Shown here: piece after piece, positions 44,100 through 56,690 of the stretch
Layout of the letters: the number at the start of each line of letters is the position of its first letter
Position numbering within the stretch: the stretch's first letter is position 1
Assembly: GCF_033807575.1 (NCBI RefSeq)
Contig: NC_084715.1
Location: 11,333,349-11,397,348, forward strand
Length of the DNA: 64,000 bases
From: Cydia pomonella
Taxonomy: Eukaryota; Arthropoda; Insecta; Lepidoptera; Tortricidae
Reading direction: 5' to 3'
Notes under the pieces: model-generated
What the model saw: the letters and a program-made list of their open reading frames with translations, nothing else
What the model was told of the DNA's origin: nothing
Databases searched by the model: none
Program-made: the position numbers and the translations under genes

Positions 44100-47000
44100 A
44101 CAAAGTTGTAAGGTCAGCAGATTTTTATTGCGTAGCGAAGATGAAGATGTATTTTGAGTAGTATAGTTTAGGCCTATTTAGTAGGCCTAATAGAGTATTT
44201 TTAGTAAGGTTAAAAACTCAATTGTATGATCATATATTTTAAACTTTATTTATTCAAATGAACTAATCAAGTTTAAATTCTAGAAGTCTATTACACTAGA
44301 AGGATTATTGTAGTTCGTGTTATTCACGATGCAGGTTTGGCAAATCTAACCTTTAATAACATATCAATACGGGTCAAGGCACGCGTCTTCGTGAATGACA
44401 CGATCTTTATTAACTTAAAGGTGACATTAAGGGTCGGTTGCATCAAACAATCTGTCACCGTTAAAGTATTCGCTAAATTATATTGTATGGGAAGTTTCAT
44501 AGTAAAACCGCCGCGGCGCGCCGGGTGACTTTGATCAGTCTGTCAAATGTGGATGCTGCAACTGACACTAAGGTGGCGGCATAGCTGCAACTGCTACTCC
44601 AACTGCAATTTTCTTCATAAAATTAATGACATTCGCCGCCGCATTACTGTCACTCTATCTAGCCAATTGACAGCGCCCGCGTCAAGGCCGCATCGGTAAT
44701 GTCGAAACAATAATCCAGTTGACATTCGAATGGCACCTTTAGTAGGGTCAACAATTGAGTTATTTACCTTATTGAGATCTGTAGACCATGAATATTCACC
44801 ATGGACAGGATATCTATCTTGGGCACAATTCGACCTTGCTTTTTCATATGTCACGACCATCGGTTTCGCCAATATTTTGAAGTTACGCGATATTGTAAAA
44901 TTTGCTTTTCAACTTGCTATGACTTTTTTCTATAAATAGTAAAATTTTGTATATTAAAATAAAGTTTCGACAGAAGTCCAAAGCTGTCATTAAATTAAAA
45001 CAAGGTTGGCATTTTTCTGTAACAAAAATATCTGTAACACAGACAGAAGTATCCATAGTGAATATCGCGATCATGAAACGCTATAAATATTTAGAAGGTT
45101 CAACACTTATTAGATCAGACAACAAGATAGTTTACCTACAGTTATTTAAGTAAGGCATTTACATAAGCGCAGTGAAAAAATATCGAGGTACGATATATTG
45201 ACTACCGATTTACAGCTGTAATTCTCGTGTAAGGCGAAGCGTGCCTTGATGATAAATACAATGGCAAAATGGACGGATACCGTGACTCGCTCTCTCAAGG
45301 CTTTGACAAACAATAAGGGTGTTGACTGTATTTAAAAATAAATTATTTCACACCATGCATGAAATAAAACGTCCAGCGCTATTGGGAAAACGTAGACCGC
45401 AATTTTTTTAAAACTATTTAATAAATCTGTAATAACTATAAAAAGTAGCTAATAGCTAAATTCGCTGTGACGTCACTCTATCCTTGTAAGGCCCAATGTG
45501 CAATGTGCATTACAATGTACACTCCAATTAGATCCTTTAATAAACTAAATAAAGTATCAATTCTATTTTTTCATTGCTTTCTCAAACAAACGAAATTCCT
45601 CCCAATTTGCTATACAACAAGGTTCAAATTAAAAATGGAAAAATGTTATATGTTGGGCCTTACTAAGCTATAGTGACTAATCGTTATGACCGCTTGAAAA
45701 AGGCTTCTTTTTCAAGATTTGACTGGTCAGTCAAGCACCCCATTAAATGTTGGTAAGGACTCAAGTCTTTGTACTAACAACAATATAGGTAACTGACTAT
45801 AGGTCTTATCCCGTTGCAATAAAAGTTACAAATAAGCAGTTACCTAACAGTTGACTTGCGCTTATGACTCTTATGAGCCAATTAGCGGTAAATCTTGTTT
45901 ATTTTTCTATTTGAGTCATGAATGTGATGTATATTTATTATACGCGCTCCAATATTTCATAAAATAGACTCACCATTTTGAAGTGCGAAAACTGCGAAGT
46001 GAAGATTTATATTTAACGAAACCGAGAACAAATTTTTACTCATGTGGTAGTTATTTTTCCCTTATTTCGTTTACTGTAGAAAAATACACGTGAGGTCTCC
46101 TTAGATTAGATTTTTAACTTTTACAGAAGTATATTCCTCGCGTTGGTGTGGTGGAAAATGTGTTTTACTCGGTAACAATTTTCGGATTGACGTCAAACTC
46201 AATATTAGCACGACAGACGTCAATAATACAACAACTTTGTCACCTTGTAAAAAAAAAAAACTACGAGTACCTATTTCAATATCATTTGTTTTTGAGATAT
46301 CGGGCTTTTGAGGGCAGTGACGATGATACAAATATAAAGATGTTGACTCAATTTTACGAGATTGTCTCAGTGTGAAAGACTTTCGCGAAGACTCGAGTAT
46401 TCCTTGTAAAGACTCCGTTACCAACTTATCACGTTCCGTTTTTTTAAAGATCTAATAACGCGTTGTTAAAAAGTAGTTATTTAGAGCGGCCACTTAAAAT
46501 AGAACTCTACAGAAGACTTGAGGCTCCATCAAAATTAATCGAATTAAGCTTCGATTACCTATAAGACTAGTTGAAGTTTTAGGTATAGGTCCAAAGACTA
46601 GAGCTTTTACCAACACTTGAAACTTTCCGAACTTTTTTGCTTCAGGGACTACAAAATTACATGTTATCACACTTTATCTCCTTAGTTTAGGAATCACGTC
46701 AAGCTAGCGATAGTCTTCTAATTATAATCAGGACATCTATGCCTGTTAATTTTTTTATAAGTTATGTTAAATAGTGTTGAACGTTGGCAACACACACTCA
46801 TTAATTGAATAAAATTTAAGAAAACTCTTACAATTAACTTTAATTTATTAAAATTTATAATATAGAGCATCACTGTCTTTAATAATTCATAAAGCCTGTG
46901 ATACACTGCTGTTATATTAATTAAATGTGTTGATTTTAGGCATAAGTTTCCACTTTTAGGATTATCTATGATTTGTATTTTTACGCAAACTGCCTTTAGG

Positions 47001-47681
47001 TATAATGACAGCCGACAAATAGGTACCGTAAGTGGTATCTTTTTTCAAAAACTACACCAGAACTAATGGAAACCGCCTATAAAATTTCAAATCCTAAGCT
47101 AAAGCAATATAGGCACTAGGAGGTTACCTTTATAAATATTATTGCGTTTACGTTTTCTGTGTTGTGTTTTGGTACAGTTTAATACATTTTTTGTTCGTCA
47201 CTGGTAATTTAACACGTTTCTTGACCAATACCTACCTATATTCTTAAGAAATTCACTTTTAAAAGGACTTTTTCAAGATATAGAACATTGAAATCTTCCT
47301 TTTCCATATTGTAAAGGTACCTACTGATACATTGGTACTATTGATTAAAGAGCTGAAGTGTTTTCAATCAACATTAACTTTGACTCTTGACGCGACATTG
47401 GTAGCTTAGTTTCGTGACCACTGTAGGTAATTACATTCTCAATACACATTTACGTGGAACGGTATTGCACACTCGCTTGGCAGTTACCAACTTCGCTCTT
47501 CAGTCGAGTTTACATCATCAAATCTCACTTTCATCAAGAAAAAAATCCCACTTTATTTATTATACACACAACTCCTACCACTTTACTCCACAACTCCTAA
47601 CCCGTCTATGTAGTAATCATGATGGTTAAACATTCACAATGATTCTGAAGATGGTGGTTACGGGATGATGACATCTGCTGA
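44100..47681. other. Intergenic region between PNKP and the second CAT-like gene
   Basis: No gene supported. 44430-44700 is a GC-rich block (GGGTCGGTTGCATCAAAC, CCGCCGCGGCGCGCCGGG) that resembles a dispersed repeat. Open frames on both strands at 44615-44939, 45467-45673 and 46101-46424 lack splice context and known motifs. The two genes converge here, so their 3' UTRs lie at either end. Confidence 0.45.
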
Positions 47682-50600
47682 TCATTCGTCAGGATCCGGC
47701 TCTTCGTCTTCCGCGTCGATGAGGTTATCAAGACTCGTGTCCGAGTCATCTTCTTGTCATCTGCAATAAACATAATAGGGTTAACGTTTTTGCTCCTAAA
47801 AAAGCACTGACTTTTGGTCCTCCTTATGGACAGCCTGCGAAAATCTATCAATCTTTGAGGAAGTCGTCATTGTTGGCTTATTAAAAGAAAAATAAGCGTT
47901 TATGCGATGGAAATACGTCATCAGGTATGCCGAAAGCGTTGATATCTCGTACAGCTATCCTAATACAAAACGGAGAGACTTTTGCTAGTGTTGCTGAACA
48001 ACCAGTATGACGAGCAAGATAGCGCAAAAATATGTAAATACTATTCTCGAGAAGTCCAAATTTACCAGCCAAATAACGACCTTGAAGTTATAAATTAAAA
48101 TTTGGATTCTCTTAGCTGACCCGATATCGCCTCGTTGAGAGCGAAGTGGCTGAAGAGGGGCCTATGTGAGCAGATGGGCGGTAAGATGTAGTCCGATAGA
48201 GACTGCATACTGCAGTGCTCTCCGTTTGACTAGACTAGATGCAAATAAAACGTCAACTGACACAGCGTGGAGCTTCCGTCTTCGACCGTGCTGCGAAAAA
48301 CCTACTGTATATAACTAGGAAATAGGAACTGCTGTAGCTTCCTACCTGGTTATGTACACGGTGTCGATGTGAGCGAGATGGGCGGCCAGAGGGACGTCAG
48401 CTGAGACAGCGTGTAGCTTCCGTCGTTCGACCGCGCTGCGGGCTTGCTGGACGGCTAGGTCACCACACCAGCGTTCGCAGCGAGCGTAGATCACGACACC
48501 TGTTAAATTGCAGATGTAAGGTATTAGTTTATAAAAGTTTTACTTGTGCGTTGCGCTTTTTGAAATTATTGGCTCATAAATAACTCCATACACGGGAGCC
48601 GGTGTATTATATAAATATGTTTTGGCATTGTCACATTGGGTATGTATCATCACACATGGGATGATACATACCCAATTAGTGATGTAGGTTAATAAGTTTG
48701 CTAAGTATTTTATTTTATTTTTTTAATCCACTCTCGATAGAGCCAATGGCGCCTGCAGTCCCTGCGCATTGCGCATGTGGGCAGGCTGCCATCAGGCGCA
48801 TATGAAGATGCCACAGATCCAAACTATTGTTTAAAGATGTAAATGTCATACCAGCGCCAGCGAACAGTACGATGGCAGGCCAGGAGTCAACCAGTAGAGG
48901 CGTCAGGAACAGAAGAGCTGGCAGCAGAGCCAATGGCGCTTGTAGCCCCTGAGCCTTACGCATGCCCAGGGGGTGAGCTGGCTGCCAGGCGCATATAAAG
49001 GTGCCGCAAATCCAGACTGTAACGGGATTTGTAATAAAATTACTGATTTTTTAAGGGATTCAATGTATCTACAATGTAAGCACGGTGAATTTGTGTAAGT
49101 GCCGTCATTGACACAGTAAAAAAACTTTAAAAACTGTCGATTCGTATTCGAGGCAGGAACCTTATTGCAAAGGGGTAAGGTTTACTAATAGTTGATAGTG
49201 TGTGTTCTTTTTGAAACTCAAATCAAATGGTTAATTGTTATTACATAAATCATTATTCATTATTGTACCACACGTACAACCTCAATTTGTCATCAAGCTG
49301 ACCATATCTACCTAAGCAAGCACATTCAAACCGATCTATTTCATCTATAATTGAGGATGTTATTGACTGTCTCGGTAATTTAACCGATTAATCGTGATCG
49401 AGAATTACGAATATATTTGTGTAATGGGTGATTTTTTACTGGTAAGGATATTTTGTGACAAACAAGATTACTTGAGCGGTGATAAAGAAAACGCAATTTA
49501 CCTAAAAAAGACTTTGTTTTGACTGGTAGTAGGATCTACAAACCCAATAATTCCAAGTGTGAGGAGTTTAAACATACTCGCGCCGTACCTGGTATCCCAG
49601 CAGCGAACATCGGCAATCGAATGTGTTCATTGCAGAAGGCCACGGCTATCAAGGCAGCAGCTATCACTTGCAATACGGCGCCCACTCCCGACCATCTAGC
49701 CCCGCGCACGCATGGAGGGATGGGAGCACTTGCTTCGGGAAGAGACGTCACTACCTGCAATATTGTCAGGGTGAGTTCTTAAATATTCATTATATGTTAA
49801 AATAACCAACCACTGCATGACATGAGGTACTATTACTGGTCAAGCTTTTTTCTTACAGTCGCACCCAGTGTAGGGTAGCAATTCGACCAATATGATTCTT
49901 GACAAGTGGAGGAAGCCGTGTGATATAATGCGCTCTTACTTGTATCGTATCCCTATACTCTTTAACAACAGCGTCAATATCAGTGGAGTCATCACCAGAC
50001 GATAGATCTGCTTCGCTAACTTCGACTTCGACATCCGACGGTACTTCGTCAATCGCAGTTGGCGCGATCCGCTGGTCACTGCTGCAGCTAGTCATTGGCT
50101 CAGCATCATCGACTACACCGCTGCCGTATTCGTCGAGGAGGAGACATTCCCGCTCTTCAGTTTCTGAAAAAGAACATAGGCTTTGAGGTGGTCATGGATA
50201 TGGTGATGGTCATAACATATCTTTCTGAGTTCCCACAAAGTAATTGTATTGTTTTTGAATTTAGGAACTTCTACTATTCAATAAAAGTTCAAAATAATAT
50301 TTTGAATATTTACACTAGGAATAATGTACATATGAAGAGCCTCAATAGGATAAAATATTTAAACCAATTTATCCGCAAAATTGGGGTACTAACCGAATAT
50401 CTAAATAAGAACCAATGGAATTCATTACACCTACCTTTCGCAGTTACTTTAGATTTAATGCTTTCTAAAGTTTTTGTGTGCCGTATAGCAGAAGGGATGA
50501 ACCAAAGCCCCCTTTTTGATTTCTTGCCTGAAGTCTTAGCTCTTGTGTCTTTTCGATCTAGACGTTTATACTCAACATCTGTAAATTAAGATGATTTTTA

Positions 50601-53600
50601 AGATACTGATGAATACGTTGTTTTATTGAATATCTGTGCTAAATTATGTCTCCATTAAAAAAACCATACCTCCAGCTTCTTTTTGTTCGGCAGTCGGTAC
50701 ACACCGCATTATCATAAACTGGAAAGCCTGTACCGAAATTCCCAGTAAGTGGCTTGCATTCATTAGAGTGATCATGTGAGAAAGTGGACAGGCAAACGCT
50801 AGAATTGCTGCTAGACTACCTGCAAATAAAGATACCAGGTCATGTAAGCCATCCACTTATGAAACAAAACCATTTTAACTTTGAGAATGTGACGTAATCT
50901 CACCAGCGGTAAACACAGCTAGCACCGGACTGCCCGTTGTTTGACTTTCGTATGTCATAGATCTGGTGAGCACCTTCCATTCAGGAGAAGCTAAAGCCAC
51001 CAGGATAGAGAAGAGTATGGGACACAGCTCGGTCAGGGCTAGACTGATCCCAGCTACGGTGACTGCGGCTAACAGGGGACACACCCATGAGGGTGCTCTG
51101 GCTTCTAGTAGAGTGGTTATTGGTAATGCTGCGTCTATACTACTCCTGTACAGAAATGATGAAGGTATCTACTAAATACAAAGATGCACAAACATGTTTA
51201 TGGAAATTGACACAAGAGTATGCGCACCTTCAATAATTTTGACAAGGAATTACAGAACGGTGTCCTATAAAATGTCTATCGATGTAAAACATTAATTGAA
51301 TCCAAAAAGTGGGTTCCTTGATTGATATCCACAGAGAAAAAAATACGGTCCCTTATTATTGAGGATCCTGACCATTTCGTTTTGCAGCTCCTGTGATTTA
51401 TCTCCATCGGTCTCGATCGCCCTTAGCTTTCACCGCTTGATAGAGTTTGCCAAAGGTGGCCTTTGTTACTTGGTCAGACCATCTAGTTGATTGGGGACCC
51501 CGAGATCTTTCGCCTTCCACTTTTCCGAGCACGATTACTTTTTCTAAACTTTCATTACCTCTACGCATAATATGGCTAAAGTAAGAGAGCAACAGATGTT
51601 GGCATATAGTGGACTGACGTGTTATGATGGCAAGCTCAAAATATTCCATTTTTTATTTTGATCCATAGATTTATACTCTATATTTATAGATTAAAGTATC
51701 TACAATTCTACATAGGTATACCTAACTCACCCTTTTAACATGTTTGTATACAAAAAACACAAGCCAGACAAAATAATCCCAGGCAATCCAACCATCAGAA
51801 TCAGAGTCTTCTTTAAGCTGCCGTTATCTTTCTTTTGCGTCGATACACAAAAAGCGTATGAGATAGGTGATCCAGCGGCAAAAAGCTGTAATGAGTAAAG
51901 ATTAGAATTAATCGCAATGGAAAAATAGATGTACTCGTATAAAAATTTCAAGAACTGGAAAGTGCTGAAGATGAGGCAAAAGAGGAGACAATATGTAAAA
52001 GTATCATCTTACCTCATAAATAGTCATAGGTATAGGCATGTTTATATTTGCAATATCCAAATTGATTAGTCCAAAGATAGCGAAGAATTGACTAAATATG
52101 TACAGCAGAATCAACAGCATAAACGTGAACATCATGCTTTCCTGAAATAGAGAACAGTATAATAACAATCAAGTCAAAGATTCAGCAAATGACATTTCCA
52201 TATTTAACACACTTAACTGAATATTCGTAAATTATACATATTTATAACAAGGAGATAAGGTTCAACCAATATAAGTTTACTCTTGTCGATCACTTTTAGG
52301 AATTTCGTCGAAAAATAATAATATTCGGTGGACTCAGCCTTTTAAGCAAGAAAGTTCCAAACCTAATCAATTAAAATGTGTCTAAGAAATGAAAAAACTC
52401 CGCCAGCCGTACCTCCAATCCACACATGAACATGGCGCAGACAACCATGACCACAGTAACCCCAAGCACATCAGGCCAAGGCTCACCGAGCGCTCTGGTT
52501 TCGTATCCAAACAACCATCGCCTCGTCCGTCCACTCGTAACGTGATCCGCCGTCGCGCTGAGGATCCTAGCGCAGATGGCTACCGCCACCAGGTGTGACA
52601 GGAAACACATCCACGTTGCCATGAAGTCGGCGAAGGAGCGCAGGTTACGCTCGCGACGGCCACGGCTGGTTCTTGCCGGTGGTAGGATATCGGCTAGTTT
52701 CTTAAGATCTCTACATGTGGTAGCTACGGTAAGAAAAAAAGATGCTATTTTTAGAATTTCTAGGTGTCGAAGTGAGACTAATTTAAATATGGACTTGGGA
52801 TGGAAAGTGTTGAATCACGTCTGAATAGCAGTTTGTCTGAAGTTCACTTTAGTTTAGGTACTTCACATTTACAAGCAATTAAAGTTATAAATTTGAAGAA
52901 ATGACAAAATACTTACTGGCGTATCATTAAAATAGCTGGCACGCGCAGTAGGTCTGGTTGGCAGCTGTTATACAATCCTGCTGAAGCGCTGCTGAAGTCC
53001 AACGCGCCCGCAGCAGGCGTTTCCGCCGAGCGCTCTGAATGGAATACCAGCAGCTAAAGGCGCTAGGAGAAGGGCTGCAAGAGTCCATCGCGTGCCTCAC
53101 TTTTACCTGCCGAACGTCCTAAATGAAGTCCTATAAAGTACTTACTGGCCACTGTTATGCCAGCTTAAAAACTGCAGGTACAGCACAGTAGCTTGAGTTG
53201 GCAGCAGCTAAAGGCGCGAGTAGAAGTGCTACTATATTCTATCGCGCTCCATACTCTTCATCTTCACCGCCGAACGCCCTCAATAAGTCTAATGAAGTAC
53301 TTACTAGCCACTGCAATAAAGGCAGCCAGCATCAAAACAGCAGGCACAGCGCAGCAGCTTGAGTTGGCAGCAGATAAAGGCGCCAGTTGAAGTGCTGCTA
53401 AAGTCTATTGCGCGCCACACTTTTCTCCGCCGAACATCCTGAATAAGTCTATTGAAGTACTTACTAGCCACTGTAACAAAGGCAGCCAGCATCAAAGCAG
53501 CAGGCACAGCTCAGCAGTTTGAGTTGGTAGCATGCAGCTAAAGGCGCCAGTAGAAGTGGTGGTAAGTTTATCGCGCGCCATATTTTTCTCCGCCGAACGC

Positions 53601-53965
53601 CCTGAATAAATCTAATTAAGTACTTACTAGCCACTGTAATAAAGGCAGCCAGCATCAAAACAGCAGACACAGCGCAGCAGCTTGAGTTGGCAGCAGCTAA
53701 AGACGCGAGCAGAATTGCTGCTGAAGTCTATCGCGCGCCATACTTTTCTCCGCCGAATGCCCTGAATAAGTCTAATGAAGTACTTACTGGCCACTGTAAT
53801 AAAGGCTGCCAGCATCAAAACAGCAGGTACGGCGCAGTAGCTCGAATTGGCAGCAGCTAAAGGCGCCAGTAGAAGTGCTGCCAAAGTCCAACGCGCTCCG
53901 CACGCGTCCCCGCCGCCGAGCGCGCTCAAGGTGCGGCTCATACCGCTCTCCGGCTCTCTCGACAT
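47682..53965 (-). CDS. Divergent CAT-like (SLC7, APC superfamily) membrane protein, eleven exons
   Basis: Exons in gene order are 53965-53788, 52723-52413, 52141-52013, 51885-51731, 51145-50904, 50819-50670, 50163-49940, 49754-49589, 49016-48852, 48499-48346 and one starting at 47760. Phases agree at all ten joins. About 625 residues result, with 12 or more hydrophobic segments. CAT-like landmarks are LGEPWPDVLGVTVVMVV, MTYESQTTGSPVLAVFTAGS, MNASHLLGISVQAFQFMIMR (the position of the CAT motif MSIGTLLAYT) and a terminal pair of segments before VVIYARCERW. The substrate motif GVGxxxGAGIYVLTG of TM1 and the GFDxIxxxxEE motif are absent, so transport may be lost or changed. Exon 7 encodes an acidic loop (about residues 389-463). 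After the join to the last exon the frame meets TGA at 47759-47757; the following acidic frame (EDDSDTSLDNLIDAEDEEPD, to 47682) looks like a CAT tail, so the true C-terminus is uncertain. Tandem partial copies of exons 1, 9 and 10 lie nearby. Confidence 0.8.
48140..48305 (-). pseudogene. Decayed tandem copy of exon 10 of the CAT-like gene
   Basis: On the minus strand, CGCAGCACGGTCGAAGACGG and CTCCACGCTGTGTCAGTTGA repeat the exon 10 sequence (48460-48350) with indels that shift the frame. It lies between exon 10 and the last exon. Confidence 0.7.
48728..48836 (-). pseudogene. Decayed tandem copy of exon 9 of the CAT-like gene
   Basis: On the minus strand the block repeats the first ~100 bases of exon 9 (TTTGGATCTGTGGCATCTTC and CAGGCGCCATTGGCTCT). 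A TGA falls in the frame where exon 9 has TGG, so this is a relic. It lies directly after exon 9. Confidence 0.8.
50216..50589 (+). other. Open frame of unknown function inside an intron, opposite strand
   Basis: The frame is open from at least 50095 to TAA at 50587 within intron 6 of the CAT-like gene, on the other strand. The part from about 50250 looks protein-like: hydrophilic helical stretches and mixed composition (SLNRIKYLNQFIRKIGVLTE, LPFAVTLDLMLSKVFVCRI). A TTTTTGAATTTAG at about 50264 could be an acceptor. I do not recognise it with confidence; the spacing of Leu/Arg and the PxxxxLxLxKV pattern faintly recall the NEPRO family, but this is a weak impression. It could be a nested gene exon, a retrocopy or chance. 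Confidence 0.3.
51398..51649 (-). mobile_element. C-terminal fragment of a non-LTR retrotransposon
   Basis: YFSHIMRRGNESLEKVIVLG, then GKVEGERSRGPQSTRWSDQV and DRDRWR are the characteristic C-terminal motif of RTE/CR1-like reverse transcriptases found in many insects. The fragment lies in intron 4 of the CAT-like gene, in the same orientation. RT core motifs are absent. Confidence 0.85.
52910..53900 (-). repeat. Array of about six ~160-base units containing the 3' part of exon 1 and its splice donor
   Basis: The donor sequence (TACTTACT on the + strand) recurs at about 52910, 53139, 53298, 53458, 53621 and 53781, with spacings 229, 159, 160, 163 and 160. Each unit contains the last ~110 bases of exon 1 (encoding AAANSSYCAVPAVLMLAAF in the 5'-most unit) and about 45 bases of intron. 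Only the unit at 53781 joins an ATG. In the unit at 53621, the exon frame has a TAG and is then open to the donor. The farthest unit (52910) is the most diverged. Confidence 0.85.
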
Positions 53966-54374
53966 TTTTCTCAGAAATCACTGTAATTTACGAAATTACA
54001 GAGTTAGAGACGCACTGAGACTTTGTTATTACCTACATAAAACTCCTAAAATTGTACTAAATAATATGTTTCGTAACATTTTCATAACTACTTAATTTTA
54101 TCTTAGGTATGTAGACGTTACTGCATGTCTTTGTATATAACAATTAGACGTAATATCCTGAAAGTCATGTTAAGCAAAAAGTAGGTTGTATTAGGTGCTT
54201 GTTGGTTGTCTAGCCTCATATTTTTTAAACTTAATTTAATGGAACATAAGGCTCTACAATTAACATACTTACATGAAATATTAGTATAGGTAATTTGTGC
54301 AAAGGAACTTATAGTAATGTTAAGTAAGTAGTTAACAAAATAATGTCCTATTTATAATTATGTTCAGTACTTAC

Positions 54375-54450
54375 CATAATAAAAACATTAACCACTCAAA
54401 ACAATCACTTCACCACAATTGTTTTCAAACATGGCGCTAATGTAGGTCAC
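54375..54450 (-). promoter_or_regulatory. Possible 5' UTR exon of the CAT-like gene
   Basis: On the minus strand a good donor (ATTATG/GTAAGTACTG) with GT at 54374-54373 follows a GCGCCATGTTTGAAAAC stretch. A matching acceptor, CGTAAATTACAG, lies just upstream of the ATG at 53965. A GC-rich patch at 54550-54640 further upstream could be the promoter. No transcript evidence. Confidence 0.25.
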
Positions 54451-55500
54451 CTATTTCACAAATAAACTAAAAATCTAAATGCATTGATAAAAATTTTGGG
54501 AAATTTCATGCATAAGTGTGGATAACCGGTAAATAAGGTCGGATATCCATGTTTCTGCGACAAACTAGAGCGGTGCGGAGCGATGTGGGCGTCCCTCTTG
54601 TTCTGTTATCAATCGATACACGCCGACCGCTGGGGTGACCACTCTTATAGCAGGACGTGCATAATGTAGTAGGTACCAAATTTTGGGGAACACACTTCTC
54701 ACTTAAGTAATTAAATCTTCGAGTTTTATATCAATAACGGTAAGAACCCTATTTCTATGATCATTGGCATTTTGGCCATGTTTGCTAACTTTCATGAGTA
54801 TCTTGACTCTGACTTCATGACTACAAAGCTGTTGTTAACTTGCATTGTTAGTAACAATAGGCTAAATGAATTTTCGTATTAGATTAGAGTGATTTTGATA
54901 GCTCAGACAGTGTTATTTTAAACGTTAAACTTTTATGAAACTATGACGTTTAACACTTGCACAGGCTGGGCTATCAAAATCGCTGCCATCTTAGCTTGGT
55001 CTGACTTTATGAGAGTGGGATTTTTGACCTCCAAAAGTAGGACCAGCTGTACGAAACGTTATTACCGTTATATTGTTCCTCTCGTAAAATTATAATTTTG
55101 CATGATGCAAACACTATTGCAACTATTGAGGGTTAAAATTAGCAAGTACATATTTCAAAAGTTTGGACACCCTACAAATTTTTCATACTATGGCTTCACA
55201 CTAAACGGTTTTCTATGGCCCCGTCACCTTGTGTAAGCAGTATTCTTGATTAAATTTCACCTATTTCTTTCGGTTCATTCGCCAATTAAGACACATGTGC
55301 TCGCCAAAAGCGTATTAGGGTGGGTTACGTCACGAACTGTAATTTAAACAAGTCGAGTCGGATTTTGTAGTTAGTTATTATGGTATAGATAGGGTATCTA
55401 GCAACTTAGCCATTAAATGATATGACATTTTATTTCTCACTATGTATGTGTATGTGTGTGTATGTGTATGTGTGTGTGTATGTATGTAGTTTTTTGTTCT
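54451..55500. other. Intergenic, with a family 2 MITE copy and a TG-rich microsatellite
   Basis: A family 2 MITE copy is at about 54890-55012 (GATAGCTCAGACAGTGTT to CTTAGCTTGGTCTGACTT). At 55440-55490 there is a GTATGTGTGTG microsatellite. No gene seen. Confidence 0.6.
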
Positions 55501-55640
55501 TCATATCCTGCTACCCTAAGGTTGGCTGGAAGAGATCGCTTACAGTGATAAGACCACCTGTTGCTACCTTTATTTATAATGTAAATCTTGTTTGAATCTG
55601 TTTTGTATGTGCTACAATAAAGAATATTATTTACTTACTT
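55500..55640 (+). repeat. 3' UTR tail of a non-LTR element
   Basis: AAGGTTGGCTGGAAGAGATC, GATAAGACCACCTGTTGCTA and ACAATAAAGAATATT with a TTTACTTACTTA tail are the typical 3' end of a moth non-LTR family. Only the end is present. Confidence 0.7.
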
Positions 55641-56690
55641 ATGTCACAATTAACCCTTGGCTTGAAGTGGTAAGATAGTAAACGGTTGAAGTCAATCAAA
55701 TTCGAAATGTAATTAATTGACAAAATGTTTTCACCCCGTTTCACCTGTAAAATGAAGTATATGCCAAATAAAGCGTTATGCAGATTAAATAATCGGCCTA
55801 TTCACAAGTTAACTTAAAAAAAGAAAGATTACAAAAAGGTCTGAACAGGGATTTGTCTTATAAGCTTTTGTGTTAAAAAAATACTTTTTTTCCCAATTTA
55901 AATGCAGCCGACTGGATGTGCCAGAGGGGATCTGATTAAACACACTTACGCACACGAAAACGGTAATTCCTTAATCAAATTACCTCCTGACTCAACGCAG
56001 TTTCTTGCAGTTCACGGAAGAATTAAGTGCTCCTACGGGAATGACTAATATTGAGACATTTGAGACTCGGGCAAAATTCAATTGAGTATGAGTATGAGTA
56101 GATATGCGCGTAATACGTGGAAATCTCTAGTAAGATCTCTGCTACGGTGTCGATTTCATATACGGAAGATTATTATTTAGAAGTTCACTAGTTCATACTG
56201 CTTATGAATACTTGAGCTAGACCTAGACTGTTCTAGGTATTTGTTTACGTTATTTACGAGTAAATATTTGGTTTGATAATTGAAGTTTCTGAAACGCGTA
56301 ATGTCATTGAGGCAACATGAAGGTACGCATATCCGGGTAAGACCGGAATATTTTTCGGCGAGTTGGAAGGGCGGCACAAAAACTAATATTACTACTTTCT
56401 TACTAACTTTTACTTCCGAAAGTTTAACGCAAATGATAAAGAAGAAAACAAATTTTTATTATTAATTCATTTAATGCTCCTTAATAAAAACGTTTGGGAG
56501 TAATCTTATACTCAAAGTTGAAATAATTTTTTTTCAAGACACCAAACCGAAAACCGGCTTGGAATAAGATCGAACTAATTGCTAATTCGAACTCTAAAGC
56601 AAAGAGAATAAGTTGCGTACGTTGAAAAATCCAGGCATTTCAATTAAATTTCAACTTTATCACACTTTTTTAAACGTTCGTCACACACAA
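55641..56690. other. Intergenic, no supported feature
   Basis: AT-rich sequence. The open frames at 56177-56377 and 56280-56465 overlap on opposite strands and have no supporting signals. Confidence 0.4.

Noticed and set aside
44615..44939. Overlapping frames on both strands near 44.7 kb
   Set aside because: Neither has recognisable motifs or splice context, and the block looks like part of a GC-rich repeat.
53304..53965. Several 60-110 codon frames rich in Cys and Leu as small Cys-rich proteins
   Set aside because: They are off-frame readings of the exon 1 repeat units in the CAT-like gene.
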